Origin: Massilia sp. BJB1822
Lineage (GTDB): Bacteria > Pseudomonadota > Gammaproteobacteria > Burkholderiales > Burkholderiaceae_D
Length of the DNA: 64,000 nucleotides
Direction of reading: 5' to 3'
Assembly: GCF_013369485.1 (NCBI RefSeq)
Contig: NZ_JABWEB010000001.1
Location: 372,001-436,000 of the forward strand
Shown here: positions 30,001 through 38,888 of the stretch, piece by piece
Position numbering within the stretch: position 1 is the first letter of the stretch
How the letters are laid out: each line of letters starts with the position of its first letter
Notes under the pieces: model-generated
Database searches by the model: none
Told to the model about the DNA's origin: nothing
Seen by the model: only the letters and a program-made list of their open reading frames with translations
Translations under genes and position numbers: made by a program

Positions 30001-30737
30001 CCATCGATTTCATCACCTCGCGCGCGCATGTGGGCAATATCTACGTCAATCGCAATATCGTGGGCGCCGTAGTTGGCGTGCAACCGTTCGGCGGCGAAGG
30101 CAAATCCGGCACGGGTCCGAAAGCCGGTGGTCCGCTGTATCTGAAACGTCTGCAGCGCCATGCCGTGCTCGCTTCGACGCCGGAACGCCGCACCACCGCC
30201 GCTTTCGACGCGTTAGCGGCCTGGTCCAAAGCCAAAGGCCTGGACACAGTCAGCAAGCTTAGCGACAAATACGCCCATAGCAGCCTGCTCGGCAGCACCA
30301 CCGTCCTGCCAGGCCCGACGGGTGAGCGCAACACGTTGAGCTTCACCGCGCGCGGCGCCGTCTTGTGCGCAGCCAGCAGCCAACCAGCCCTGCTGAACCA
30401 GATTGCAGCGGCCATGGCCACCGGCAACCAGGCGCTGGTACTGGAAAGCAGCCCGGCTTTGTTGCCAGCGGACCTGCCGGCAGCCGTCAAAGACCGCATC
30501 CAGGTCTTCAGCAAGCTGAACGAAGTCAAAACCGGCTTCCAGATCGCCCTGGTCGAATCTTCGCTCAGCGCCAGCTTGCGTCCTGAGCTGGCAGCCCGTG
30601 ATGGCGCCCTGGTCTCCGTCATCGATAGCAGCGACGACAGCGAAATCCCCCTGTGGCGTCTGGTAGCCGAACGCGCCCTGTGCGTCAACACCACCGCAGC
30701 CGGCGGTAATGCCAGCCTGATGACGCTGGGCGCTTAA
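27087..30737 (+). CDS. putA: Bifunctional proline dehydrogenase / delta-1-pyrroline-5-carboxylate dehydrogenase
   Basis: A 1216-residue enzyme oxidising proline to glutamate. The FAD-binding PRODH barrel covers about 185-480 (LVKGAYWDAEIKRAQ, then RLLENGANSSFVNQ). The aldehyde dehydrogenase domain covers about 580-1010 with PWNFPLAIFTGQ, Glu near 801 (LIAETGGQNA) and Cys near 835 (SAGQRCSALRV). A C-terminal ALDH-like domain closes the substrate tunnel. No N-terminal ribbon-helix-helix domain is present, unlike E. coli PutA (1320 residues), so it does not regulate itself. It is divergent from an Lrp-type regulator. Confidence 0.98.
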   Translation: MHPAAPPSLVPFATLQAEILRDPSPLRAAVTAAYRRDEQGAVQWLLSQIREGGAETTQQAQMLAQRLVNSVREKRTRSSGVDALMHEFSLSSEEGVALMCLAEALLRIPDSATADRLIADKISKGDWRKHLGESPSLFVNAATWGLLVTGKLVSSSSEQGLGSALTRLIAKGGEPLIRKGVDLAMRMLGNQFVTGQTIDEAIKNGRENESSGYRYSYDMLGEAALTEADAANYYAAYETAIHAIGRASNGRGIKEGPGISVKLSALHPRYSRAQRERVMNELLPRLRQLVLLAKGYDIGLNIDAEEADRLELSLDLMEAMAFDPALAGYDGIGFVVQAYQKRCPFAIDFLIDLAKRSGRKFMVRLVKGAYWDAEIKRAQVDGMPGYPVYTRKVYTDVSYLVCAQKLLAATDVIYPQFATHNAQTVSTIYTWAKRDGIDDYEFQCLHGMGETLYDQVVGADKLGKACRIYAPVGSHETLLAYLVRRLLENGANSSFVNQIVDESIPVESLVKNPVDIAREQGGLPHPAIPQPLNMFGAERLNSAGLDLANEDVLRHISAVLAEQRSWSAVPLLAVAASEGQPAQPVVNPAQKSDVVGQVTEANAADVENALASASHFAMDWQTVEPSQRAAALVRAAELFETHMLELMTLAIREAGKSLPNAIAEIREAVDFLRYYAAEVSSAPNTLALGPVTCISPWNFPLAIFTGQVAAALAAGNVVLAKPAEQTPLIAFRAVELLHEAGIPRAALQFLPGRGEVVGAGLCNDARVKGVIFTGSTEVAQLINRSLAKRAAAEHADIPLIAETGGQNAMIVDSSSLPEQVVQDAISSAFDSAGQRCSALRVLFLQEDIADKTIRMLKGAMAELKIGSPDRLVTDIGPVIDAEAQQNLLSHIETTRKTAVNSFSLGLPSDVNGTFVPPTVLEIRSLNELSKEVFGPVMHVIRYKRADLPKVIGEINASGFGLTLGVHSRIDETIDFITSRAHVGNIYVNRNIVGAVVGVQPFGGEGKSGTGPKAGGPLYLKRLQRHAVLASTPERRTTAAFDALAAWSKAKGLDTVSKLSDKYAHSSLLGSTTVLPGPTGERNTLSFTARGAVLCAASSQPALLNQIAAAMATGNQALVLESSPALLPADLPAAVKDRIQVFSKLNEVKTGFQIALVESSLSASLRPELAARDGALVSVIDSSDDSEIPLWRLVAERALCVNTTAAGGNASLMTLGA

Positions 30738-30760
30738 ACTTCCGCTCTGCATAAATCAAA

Positions 30761-30800
30761 AATCCACCCTGGTGCTTGCCACTAGGGTGGATTTTTTTTG
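30761..30800 (+). terminator. Rho-independent terminator of putA
   Basis: AATCCACCCT (30761-30770) pairs with AGGGTGGATT (30783-30792), followed by eight T residues. The stem resembles the palindrome family at 26361 and 45034 but the core has decayed (GGTGCTTGCCACT). Confidence 0.85.
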
Positions 30801-30815
30801 TCGAAAATCAAAAAC

Positions 30816-31541
30816 TTAGCTGTGGCAGAAGTTTTTGAGGATGCCGTAGGCGTAGCGGGAGGCAACGGTTTTGACGAAATGCATGAAGTCCGTGGCGGCG
30901 TATTCGTTGGCGTCGTCCGAAATCGTGCGTATCACCGCGAAGGGGATGCCTAGCTCGAAACAGACCTGGGCGACTGCTGCTCCTTCCATTTCCACTGCTA
31001 GCAGGTCGGGCAGCTGTTTTTTCAGTTCGGCCAGCTTGGCCGGGTTTTCCATGAATTGATCGCCACTGCCGATCAGACCACGGTGGATGCGGCTTGGCAG
31101 TTTTTCGGTTTCCAGGTATTGGCGCGTGGCGGCATGCAATCGCCGGCTGAGTTCGCGATCGGACATCAGGTGCGAAATGCCTGTCAGCGGGACTTCAAAA
31201 CGGGGAAACAGGGGACTGGCATCCATATCGTGCTGAATCAGCGATTCGGCTACCACCACATCACCGACGCGTACGCCAGAATCGGCACTGCCAGCGACAC
31301 CGGTAAAGACGATGTGGGTAACTTGAAACTTCTCCACAAGGATTGCAGCGGTCATCGCAGCAGCAACCTTGCCAATTCGCGATAAAACGCACACAGAATC
31401 GATTTCCCAGAGTTTTCCGGCTGTGTACTCACGCATGCCGTGGATGAGCTTGTAGGGGCTCTCCATGGCTTCTATGAGGCCGTGTTGTTCTTCAGCTAAG
31501 GCTGAGATGATTCCAAGACGCATTTTTTGTGGTGAGTTCAT
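30816..31541 (-). CDS. 5'-methylthioadenosine/S-adenosylhomocysteine nucleosidase family protein
   Basis: The 241-residue enzyme belongs to the PNP/MTA phosphorylase superfamily. It opens MRLGIISALAEEQHGLIEAM and has the nucleosidase patterns FTGVAGSADSGVRVGDVVVA and VEMEGAAVAQVCFELGIPF, with the Asp-containing AVIRTISDDAN near the end. MTA/SAH nucleosidases recycle by-products of methylation, polyamine synthesis and quorum signalling; speD lies elsewhere in the window. The ATG at 31541 with GGAAAA upstream is preferred; the frame is open further, through the box-bearing repeat. Confidence 0.9.
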   Translation of the reverse strand: MNSPQKMRLGIISALAEEQHGLIEAMESPYKLIHGMREYTAGKLWEIDSVCVLSRIGKVAAAMTAAILVEKFQVTHIVFTGVAGSADSGVRVGDVVVAESLIQHDMDASPLFPRFEVPLTGISHLMSDRELSRRLHAATRQYLETEKLPSRIHRGLIGSGDQFMENPAKLAELKKQLPDLLAVEMEGAAVAQVCFELGIPFAVIRTISDDANEYAATDFMHFVKTVASRYAYGILKNFCHS

Positions 31542-31648
31542 GGGTTTTCCAGGGTTTGGACCTTGCTCGCGTGAACGGCGACTTTTCCTTTTAATATAGA
31601 TAAAAGTATATATAAAGGATGGTAGTAGATAGTAAACGCGAGGTCTAC

Positions 31649-31817
31649 TGTGGATAAGCCTGTTAACATCCACAAAATCAGAAGTTTACGGTCGTGTAAA
31701 CTGGCTGGAAAAACCTTGCGTCTGGAAAGGACGAGTTTTGGACAAATTTTCCAGCTGTGGCTAACTGAGGCGTTTACGCACATTCGATCCTGTGGATATT
31801 CAGGCACTTATCAACAG
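31649..31817. repeat. 169-bp DnaA-box-bearing repeat, copy 1
   Basis: Landmarks: TGTGGATAA (31649), TTTTGGACAAA (31736), TTACGCACA (31774), TGTGGATAT (31791), TTATCAACA (31808). The same landmarks at the same spacing occur in copy 2 at 35045. TTATCAACA overlaps the stop codon of the GGDEF/EAL gene. Confidence 0.7.
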
Positions 31818-34800
31818 ACGAGGCTGATTTTCTCCAGTTTGTCCTCGGAAACCGGCTCGGAAAGCAGATGGCCTTGGCCGAAATCACTGCCGGCAGCCTT
31901 CAGAATCGCCAATTGGGCCGGATTTTCGATGCCTTCCGCGATTACCTGGATGCCCAGCGTATGTGCCATGGCAATAATTGCTCGGCACAGCTCCTGGCCA
32001 TGGATGCCATCCTCCAGATTGGCAATGAAGGCGGGATCAATCTTCAGGTAGTCGATCTGGAAGCGCCGCAGGAAGCTGACCGAGCAGTAACCGGTGCCAA
32101 AGTCGTCCAGCGCCAGCTGCATGCCGGCCTCCTGCAGCCGTTTCAGTTTGCCGGTGGTCTGGCTATTTGCATCCATCAGCAGCTTTTCCGTGACTTCGAT
32201 GACGATGCTGCGCGGCTCAACCTGTCTTTGCCGCAAAAATTCCAGCCAGCTTTCCACATTGCAGTCTTCGCTGCGGAATTGCAGGGCCGATTTGTTCACG
32301 CAGACCTGGAAATCCGGCCCATATTCGGACTGCAGGCGCTGGGCCAGCAACACGGCCTGGCGGAAGATCCAGTCGCCGATGCCGACGATGGCGCCGGAAT
32401 GTTCGGCTGCGGCCAGAAATTCTGCCGGGGTCAGCAGGCCGCGCGATGGATGCTGCCAGCGCAACAGAGCTTCCACCTTCTGCATGCGGCCGCTGGCCAG
32501 CGCAATCACGGGCTGGTAGACCAGGCGTAACTCGTTGTTTTCCAAGGCTTGCCGCAGCTCGTGCTTGAGCGTGGCGCCTTCCTGCATGACCGGGGCGAAG
32601 TAGTGGTAGCCGTTGCGGCCCTGCTGTTTGGCCGCATACATGGCTTGATCGGCGTTTTTCAGCAGGGTTTCGGCGTCTTCGCCATCGTCGGGATAGCTGG
32701 TGATGCCGATGCTGGCTGAAATCTGGACCTGGTCCTTGCCCAGATCAAAGGTGTCGGCCATGGCGGCCAGCACATCGCGCACCACGCGCAGCACATCGGC
32801 GGCCTGGTGCACCTCGCTGAGGATGAGGGTGAACTCGTCGCCGCCAAGCCGGGCCACGGTATCGCTGCTGCGCACGCATTGGCCCAGCCTTTCCGCGACT
32901 TTTTGCAGCAGCACATCGCCCATGGCATGGCCCAGGGTGTCGTTGACGCCCTTGAAACCGTCCAGATCGATGAAAAGCAGGGCCATGGGCAGGCGGTGGC
33001 GCTGCGCTTTCTTCAATTCCTGGTTCAGGCGTTCGTTGAACATGCGGCGGTTGGGCAGACCGGTCAGGGCATCGAAATTGGCCTGTTTCCAGATCAGCTC
33101 TTCCGAGGCTTTGCGCTTGGTAACGTCGGAGAACAGGGCGACGCGGCGGTAGGCAGCGCCGTTTTCATCGCAAACGCTGTCGAAGCGCAGGGCGACCAGA
33201 TAATGTTCGCCGTTCTTATGCTGGTGCCACATCTCGCCTTCCCAGCGGCCGGTGTGGAGGATGGATTGGCGCATGCGGCTGAAAAATTCCCGGTCCTGGA
33301 TGCCTGCGGTGAGCTGGTAGGCGGGACGGCCGACTACTTCCTGCTCTTCGTAGCCGCTGATGCGCGAAAACGCGGGATTGACGGACAGGATCCTGCCTTC
33401 CTCATCCGTCACAAGCATGCCTTCCGAGCTGTTTTGGTACATCAGGGCGGCCAGTTTCGTCGATTCTTCGTGTTTTTTGCGGCCGGTGATGTCTTCGACC
33501 ATGGAAAACAGGCCGACTACCTGGCCTTTGTCGTCAAAATCGGGCACGTAGTAGACGCCATCCCAGCGTTCGCCATGGGAAGTCAGCACTTTGCGCTCGT
33601 ATCGGGTGTTCTGGCCGCTGAAAGCCTTGTCCAGATGCGGCAGGACAATCTCGTACAGTTCCTGGCCAACCGTCTGGGCGGCGGATTTGCCGATCAGGCT
33701 TTGTCCCATCTGGCCGAACCGTTCTTCGAAGCGGCGGTTGGTGAAGCTGTAGCGGCCGTCACGGGTGACGTAGGCGATCATGATGGGCAGGTTGTCGGCA
33801 ATCAGGCGCAGGCGCTGCTCGCTGGCCGTCAGTTTGGCTTCCGTTTCCCGGCTGCGCACGTAGAGCTGGCGGTAGCGGTTTTCTCTTTCTTCCACTTTGG
33901 CGTAGGAACGCAGGGCGAAGTGGCCGCCAGCCAGCATGACGCCCAGCAGCAGGGTCAGGCCGAGTACGCCAATGAGGATATGCCTGTCCATGGCCAGGCC
34001 GATGGCGGTATCGGAACTGCCGGAGACCACGATCAGGGGAAAGTCTTGCAAAACGGCATAGCTGAACACGCGGGAGACGTGATCGATGGGGCTGACGGTG
34101 TTGAAGGTGCCGGTTTTGCTTTCAGCAATGCGTTTGAAGAGCAGATTGTTGCGCAAATCCCAGCGGAAAGTGCGTTCGAATTGCGGTGCGCGAGCAATCA
34201 GACGGCCATCCATATGCACCAAGGCAATCGAGACATCCTTGCCTAGGCGCGATTTTTCAAATACTTCGGCAAAACGGCGTGCATCCAAGGGGGCGGCGAT
34301 TACACCAAGAAACTTGCCTTCAGCGCTTTCCACGCGACGGCTGATGACGAAGAGCCGGCTTTTGGTGATGTGGCTGAGCATGGGTTCGCCAATGAAAAGC
34401 TTGTTGCCCAGTTTGTTTTGCAGATGCGCCTGGAAGTAGTCGCGTTGAGAAAAATCTGTGCCGGCAATCGGCAAATCGTTGGAGGCGGCAATGCCTTTGC
34501 CTTGCGCATCGATGAAGGCCAGCCAGTAGATGCCTTGAAAGGAACTTCCTCGGGAAGAGAGCAGGGCAGCGATGCTGCTGTTCACATTGTTTTGGTCAGC
34601 AGGCAAGAGCTTGATGGCATTGCTGAAACCTGTGAGGGAGAGGTCGACGAATTCGATGGTCGATAGAACCTGGGCTTCGATCGCTCGCGTGTAGTGCTGA
34701 GTCTGACGCGCGATGGCTTGTTCGCGTTCTTGTCCTGCAGTGTGGATTTCCCAGACGACGATTGCTGTAGCGAGTACTGCCATGGTCAGCAGACCGGCGA

Positions 34801-34870
34801 TCAGGCGCTGTCGAAAGCGCAGGTAAGCGTTCGATTGGACGGTTGGCTTGCCTGTGCGCTGTTTGGACAA
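31811..34870 (-). CDS. Membrane-bound cyclic-di-GMP signalling protein: Cache-PAS-PAS-GGDEF-EAL
   Basis: A 1019-residue protein. TM helices near residues 22-42 and 292-318 bracket a periplasmic double-Cache-type sensor (DFSQRDYFQAHLQ, LFVISRRVESAEGKFLGVI). Two PAS domains follow (about 350-470 and 475-595). The GGDEF motif is intact (RLGGDEFTLIL, near 676) and the EAL motif too (VEALLRW, near 800; DDFGTGYCSVSFL and IDYLKID later), so both diguanylate cyclase and phosphodiesterase activity are possible. The gene is flanked by two copies of a 169-bp repeat. The signal is unknown. Confidence 0.95.
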   Translation of the reverse strand: MSKQRTGKPTVQSNAYLRFRQRLIAGLLTMAVLATAIVVWEIHTAGQEREQAIARQTQHYTRAIEAQVLSTIEFVDLSLTGFSNAIKLLPADQNNVNSSIAALLSSRGSSFQGIYWLAFIDAQGKGIAASNDLPIAGTDFSQRDYFQAHLQNKLGNKLFIGEPMLSHITKSRLFVISRRVESAEGKFLGVIAAPLDARRFAEVFEKSRLGKDVSIALVHMDGRLIARAPQFERTFRWDLRNNLLFKRIAESKTGTFNTVSPIDHVSRVFSYAVLQDFPLIVVSGSSDTAIGLAMDRHILIGVLGLTLLLGVMLAGGHFALRSYAKVEERENRYRQLYVRSRETEAKLTASEQRLRLIADNLPIMIAYVTRDGRYSFTNRRFEERFGQMGQSLIGKSAAQTVGQELYEIVLPHLDKAFSGQNTRYERKVLTSHGERWDGVYYVPDFDDKGQVVGLFSMVEDITGRKKHEESTKLAALMYQNSSEGMLVTDEEGRILSVNPAFSRISGYEEQEVVGRPAYQLTAGIQDREFFSRMRQSILHTGRWEGEMWHQHKNGEHYLVALRFDSVCDENGAAYRRVALFSDVTKRKASEELIWKQANFDALTGLPNRRMFNERLNQELKKAQRHRLPMALLFIDLDGFKGVNDTLGHAMGDVLLQKVAERLGQCVRSSDTVARLGGDEFTLILSEVHQAADVLRVVRDVLAAMADTFDLGKDQVQISASIGITSYPDDGEDAETLLKNADQAMYAAKQQGRNGYHYFAPVMQEGATLKHELRQALENNELRLVYQPVIALASGRMQKVEALLRWQHPSRGLLTPAEFLAAAEHSGAIVGIGDWIFRQAVLLAQRLQSEYGPDFQVCVNKSALQFRSEDCNVESWLEFLRQRQVEPRSIVIEVTEKLLMDANSQTTGKLKRLQEAGMQLALDDFGTGYCSVSFLRRFQIDYLKIDPAFIANLEDGIHGQELCRAIIAMAHTLGIQVIAEGIENPAQLAILKAAGSDFGQGHLLSEPVSEDKLEKISLVC

Positions 34871-35044
34871 GGCTATCCTCAGCTGTGCAGTTCGAGTTTT
34901 TGGGTCGAGTCCAGTATAGGGGAAGCTGAACGCGCAGCGTAGCGGGTGTTGGATTTTTGCCTGTACGAATGAAAAACCCGGCTTCGTTTACATGTGAATA
35001 GTGTGTATACAAGATAGTAATGGTTGTTAACAAGTGCCGGTTTT
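34871..35044. other. Upstream region of the GGDEF/EAL gene, no gene seen
   Basis: About 170 bases before the 169-bp repeat, AT-richer toward 35000 (GTGTGTATACAAGATAGT near 35000). It probably carries the promoter of the GGDEF/EAL gene; no consensus can be fixed with confidence. Confidence 0.4.
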
Positions 35045-35213
35045 TGTGGATAAGTAGGTAAACCAGCGAAAAATCAGGGATTTGGCGCTTGTATAAGGCG
35101 GCGCGTAAACCTTGTATGGGACAGGAACTGTTTTTGGACAAAAATAGCGGCCCCGAAAAATGTTTTGTTTACTCACAAACGATACCTGTGGATATCCAAT
35201 CACTTATCAACAG
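35045..35213. repeat. 169-bp DnaA-box-bearing repeat, copy 2
   Basis: TGTGGATAA (35045), TTTTGGACAAA (35132), TTACTCACA (35169), TGTGGATAT (35187) and TTATCAACA (35204). Offsets from the first box are 87, 124, 142 and 159, against 87, 125, 142 and 159 in copy 1. Orientation is the same as copy 1. It sits between the GGDEF/EAL start and the nitronate monooxygenase start. Confidence 0.7.
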
Positions 35214-35269
35214 CTTCAAGAGGGGGTTTTTAGGCGTATCCTGACAATCTTTCCGCATTCTCAGGAGTA

Positions 35270-36313
35270 ATGCCGATGGATCTGCTTTCCCTCTTCCCCC
35301 ATCCGATCATCCAGGGGCCGACTGCCGGTGGCTCGAATACGCCAGCCCAGATTGCGGCGGTGTCGAATGCTGGCGGACTCGGTTCTTTGGCCGCTTCCCT
35401 GCTGACGCCGGATGCGCTGCGCACCCAGGTGGCCGAAATCCGCCGGCTGACCGGTAAGCCTTTTGCGCTGAATTTCTTCGTTCAAGGCATGCCGGCGCCG
35501 GATAAAGCGGAGTTGGAGAATGCTGCCGGGCTGCTCAAGCCGGTGTGGACGGCGCTGGGCTGGCAGGAATTGCCGCTGCCCACCAAATGGTGCGAGGACT
35601 TTGCGGCCCAGTTTGAAACCTTGCTGGAGCTGAAACCGGCCGTCGTCAGCTTTACTTTCGGCATCCTGCAGCGCGTGCAGGTGCAGCGTCTGCACGAGGC
35701 TGGCATTGCCGTGATCGGCACCACCACCACGGTCGAGGAGGGGCTAGCCTGGCAGGAGATCGGCGCCGATGCGGTGATTGCATCCGGGGTGGAGGCGGGC
35801 GGCCATCGCGGCACCTTCCTTGTGCCGCAGACGGAAGCCACGCTGGGCGCGGAGGATTTGCTGCGGGCGACGGTGGCGGCGCTGCGCATTCCGGTCATCT
35901 CGGCCGGCAATATCATGAATGGCGCCGATATCAAACGGCGGCTGGCGCTGGGCGCCAAGGCGGTGCAGATGGGGACCGCCTTCCTGGTGGCCGATGAATC
36001 GGGCATTCATCCGGCTTACAAGGCGCGCTTGCTGAATCCGGGCGATACGCCGACCCGGCTCACGCGCGCTTTCTCCGGCCGTTATGCGCGCGGCCTGGAA
36101 AACCGTTTCATGCGCGAGATGGCCGAGGTGGAAACTCAGGTGCCAGCCTATCCCGTGCAGAATGCGCTGACGGGCAGCATTCGCGCCGAGGCGGCCAAGC
36201 GCGGCGATACGGAATGGATGTCGCTGTGGTGCGGCACGGGCGTGGCCAAAGCGCGCGCCATGCCGGCGGCAAAACTGATCGAAACCCTGGTGGCGGAAAT
36301 GCAGGCGGCATAA
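35270..36313 (+). CDS. Nitronate monooxygenase (2-nitropropane dioxygenase family)
   Basis: The 347-residue FMN enzyme of the NMO class oxidises alkyl nitronates. It has IQGPTAGGSNTPAQIAAVSNA at the N-terminus (here split at residues 13-33), the catalytic His region VEAGGHRGTFL, and the phosphate-binding IPVISAGNIMNGADIKRRL. Length is normal. GGAG lies before the start; an ATG two codons downstream is possible. It probably forms an operon with the GMC oxidoreductase 22 bases downstream. Confidence 0.93.
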   Translation: MPMDLLSLFPHPIIQGPTAGGSNTPAQIAAVSNAGGLGSLAASLLTPDALRTQVAEIRRLTGKPFALNFFVQGMPAPDKAELENAAGLLKPVWTALGWQELPLPTKWCEDFAAQFETLLELKPAVVSFTFGILQRVQVQRLHEAGIAVIGTTTTVEEGLAWQEIGADAVIASGVEAGGHRGTFLVPQTEATLGAEDLLRATVAALRIPVISAGNIMNGADIKRRLALGAKAVQMGTAFLVADESGIHPAYKARLLNPGDTPTRLTRAFSGRYARGLENRFMREMAEVETQVPAYPVQNALTGSIRAEAAKRGDTEWMSLWCGTGVAKARAMPAAKLIETLVAEMQAA

Positions 36314-36335
36314 CACTCGCGTGAAGGAGCGGTCT

Positions 36336-37961
36336 TTGGAATCAGCTGGACAGTTCGACTACATCATCGTTGGCGCCGGCACGGCCGGCTGCGTGCTCGC
36401 CAACCGTTTGACCCGCAATGCGAAGGCGGAAGTGCTGCTGATCGAGGCGGGAGGGAAGGACGATTATGTGTGGATTCACATCCCGGTCGGCTATCTGCAT
36501 TGCATCGACAATCCCCGCACCGACTGGCTGTTCCGCACCGAACCCGAGGAAGGACTGGGTGGACGCAGCCTGCTCTACCCGCGTGGCAAGGTGCTGGGCG
36601 GCAGCTCCTCGATCAACGGCATGATTTATATGCGCGGCCAGGCGCGCGATTACGAGCAGTGGGCCGATCTGTGCGGCGACGACAGCTGGCGCTGGAAGGC
36701 TGTTTTGCCGCTGTTCATGCGCAGCGAAGACCATCATGGCGGCGCCAACGATTTTCACGGCGCGGGCGGCGAGTGGCGGGTCGAGAAGCAGCGCCTGTCG
36801 TGGCAGATTCTCGATGCCTTCCGCGAGGCGGCGGCGCAAAGCGGCATTCCGAAAGTGGAAGACTTCAACCAAGGCGATAACGAAGGCTGTTCCTATTTCG
36901 AAGTGAATCAGCGGCGCGGCATCCGCTGGAATACGGCCAAGGCTTTTCTCAAGCCGGCAGCGCACAGGCCGAATCTGACCATCATGACGGGCTGTCATGT
37001 GGAAAAGCTGCTGATTGAAAAAGGCGAACAAGGGCTGGTGTGCAAGGGCGTGGTGTTCAGCGGCGGCGGCACGACCTACCGCGCCGATGCGCGCCGCGAA
37101 ACCCTGCTGGCGGCCGGCTCCATCGGCTCGCCGCAGATACTTCAGTTGTCTGGCATCGGCCCGGCCGCCGTGCTGCACGAGGCGGGCGTGCAGCCGCTGG
37201 CCGATCTGCCGGGCGTGGGCGGCAATCTGCAGGACCATTTGCAGCTGCGCATGGTGTTCAAGGTGCAGGGCGCGAAGACGCTGAACGTCATGGCCAGCAA
37301 CTGGCTGGGCAAGCTGCGCATCGGTCTGGAATATGCCTTGCTGCAGAGCGGGCCGATGTCGATGGCGCCTTCGCAGTTGGGGGCTTTCGCCAAATCGCAT
37401 GCTTCGGAAACGACGCCGAATCTGCAATACCATGTGCAGCCGCTGTCATTGGAAAAATTCGGCGATCCGCTGCACGCTTTCCCGGCCTTTACGGCCAGCG
37501 TGTGCAATCTGCGTCCGACCTCGCGCGGCCATGTGCGCATAGGTTCGGCCGACTCTTATGCGCCGCCGAAAATCCTGCCCATGTATTTGAGTACGGAAGA
37601 GGACCGGCGTGTGGCTGCCGCGGCGCTAAATCTGACGCGCCGCATCGTGGCAGCGCCAGCACTGGCGCGCTATGCGCCGGAAGAATACAAGCCCGGCATC
37701 CATTACCGCAGCGACGAGGAACTGGCGCAGGCGGCGGGTGCGATCGGCACCACGATCTTCCATCCGGTCGGCACCTGCAAGATGGGGCGGGACGGCGATG
37801 CGTCGGCCGTGGTGGACAGCCAGTTGCGCGTGCGGGGCGTGGCCGGCTTGCGCGTGGTCGATGCTTCCATCATGCCGACCATCACCTCCGGCAATACGAA
37901 TTCACCGGTCATCATGATTGCGGAAAAAGCCGCGCATTTGATTCATTCGATGTGGGAATGA
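36336..37961 (+). CDS. GMC family FAD-dependent oxidoreductase (choline dehydrogenase-like)
   Basis: A 541-residue flavoenzyme oxidising an alcohol. The FAD-binding Rossmann motif is DYIIVGAGTAGCVLANRL, followed by YPRGKVLGGSSSINGMIYMRG (GMC signature 1, residues split) and the C-terminal catalytic HPVGTCKMGRDG. The frame opens at a GTG (36321), but AAGGAG at 36324-36329 with six-base spacing points to TTG at 36336 as the start. Substrate is unknown; the preceding nitronate monooxygenase and following amino-acid-type transporter give no clear pathway. Confidence 0.93.
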   Translation: MESAGQFDYIIVGAGTAGCVLANRLTRNAKAEVLLIEAGGKDDYVWIHIPVGYLHCIDNPRTDWLFRTEPEEGLGGRSLLYPRGKVLGGSSSINGMIYMRGQARDYEQWADLCGDDSWRWKAVLPLFMRSEDHHGGANDFHGAGGEWRVEKQRLSWQILDAFREAAAQSGIPKVEDFNQGDNEGCSYFEVNQRRGIRWNTAKAFLKPAAHRPNLTIMTGCHVEKLLIEKGEQGLVCKGVVFSGGGTTYRADARRETLLAAGSIGSPQILQLSGIGPAAVLHEAGVQPLADLPGVGGNLQDHLQLRMVFKVQGAKTLNVMASNWLGKLRIGLEYALLQSGPMSMAPSQLGAFAKSHASETTPNLQYHVQPLSLEKFGDPLHAFPAFTASVCNLRPTSRGHVRIGSADSYAPPKILPMYLSTEEDRRVAAAALNLTRRIVAAPALARYAPEEYKPGIHYRSDEELAQAAGAIGTTIFHPVGTCKMGRDGDASAVVDSQLRVRGVAGLRVVDASIMPTITSGNTNSPVIMIAEKAAHLIHSMWE

Positions 37962-38116
37962 CGCGACAGGTGTTTTAGCGAATCTCAAGTGGCACAAGAG
38001 CAAGCCAATCGTAAACTGCTGAAGATCATGGTAGTTATACCGTATTGTGACGAAAATTTATTCTGTGTATGATCTAAAAAACTTTAGCTTTATGCAAAGA
38101 ATAACCAGGAGACACA

Positions 38117-38887
38117 ATGTCAAACTTTATCTTGGAAACAAGAGATTTGACCAAGGAGTTCAGGGGATTCACTGCTGTAAACGGAGTGAACCTGAAGGTG
38201 CAGCGCGGTCATATTCACGCACTGATCGGCCCTAACGGGGCTGGCAAAACCACCTGTTTCAACCTGCTGACCAAGTTCCTGGTTCCCACCTCGGGACAGA
38301 TTCTATTCAACGGAAAAGACATCACCGCCGCTCGGCCGGCGCAGATCGCGCGCATGGGCGTGATCCGCTCTTTTCAGATTTCCGCCGTCTTCCCCCACCT
38401 CACAGTGTTGCAAAATGTCCGCATCGGCTTACAGCGCAAGCTCGGTACGACTTTCCATTTCTGGCAGAGCGAGCGCAGTCTGGACCAGTTGAACGGCCGC
38501 GCCATGGAGCTGCTGGAGGAGGTGGACCTGGGCAGCTTTGCCGACACCATCACCGTCGATATGCCCTACGGCCGCAAGCGCGCGCTGGAAATCGCCACCA
38601 CCCTGGCGATGGAGCCGGAGCTGATGCTGCTCGATGAGCCGACCCAGGGCATGGGCCACGAAGATGTGCACCGCGTGACCGAGCTGATAAAAAAAGTCTC
38701 GGCGGGACGCACCATCCTCATGGTCGAACACAATATGAATGTGGTGTCCGGCATCTGCAACAAGATCTCGGTGCTGCAGCGCGGCGCCATGCTGGCCGAA
38801 GGCAGCTACGCCGAAGTATCGAAGAACGCCCAGGTGATGGAAGCGTATATGGGCACCGAAGCCACCGAGCTGGCGGGAGCCCATTGA
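38117..38887 (+). CDS. livG: Branched-chain amino acid-type ABC transporter, ATP-binding protein (LivG)
   Basis: A 256-residue ATPase with Walker A GPNGAGKTT, the LivG family's long insert before the signature, Walker B LMLLDEPTQGM and the switch His (MVEHNM). The signature region is MPYGRKRALEIATTLA, a normal LivG variant. It is the first gene of a five-gene HAAT-family operon with the order livG-livF-SBP-livH-livM. GGAG precedes the ATG. Confidence 0.95.
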   Translation: MSNFILETRDLTKEFRGFTAVNGVNLKVQRGHIHALIGPNGAGKTTCFNLLTKFLVPTSGQILFNGKDITAARPAQIARMGVIRSFQISAVFPHLTVLQNVRIGLQRKLGTTFHFWQSERSLDQLNGRAMELLEEVDLGSFADTITVDMPYGRKRALEIATTLAMEPELMLLDEPTQGMGHEDVHRVTELIKKVSAGRTILMVEHNMNVVSGICNKISVLQRGAMLAEGSYAEVSKNAQVMEAYMGTEATELAGAH

Positions 38888-38888
38888 G

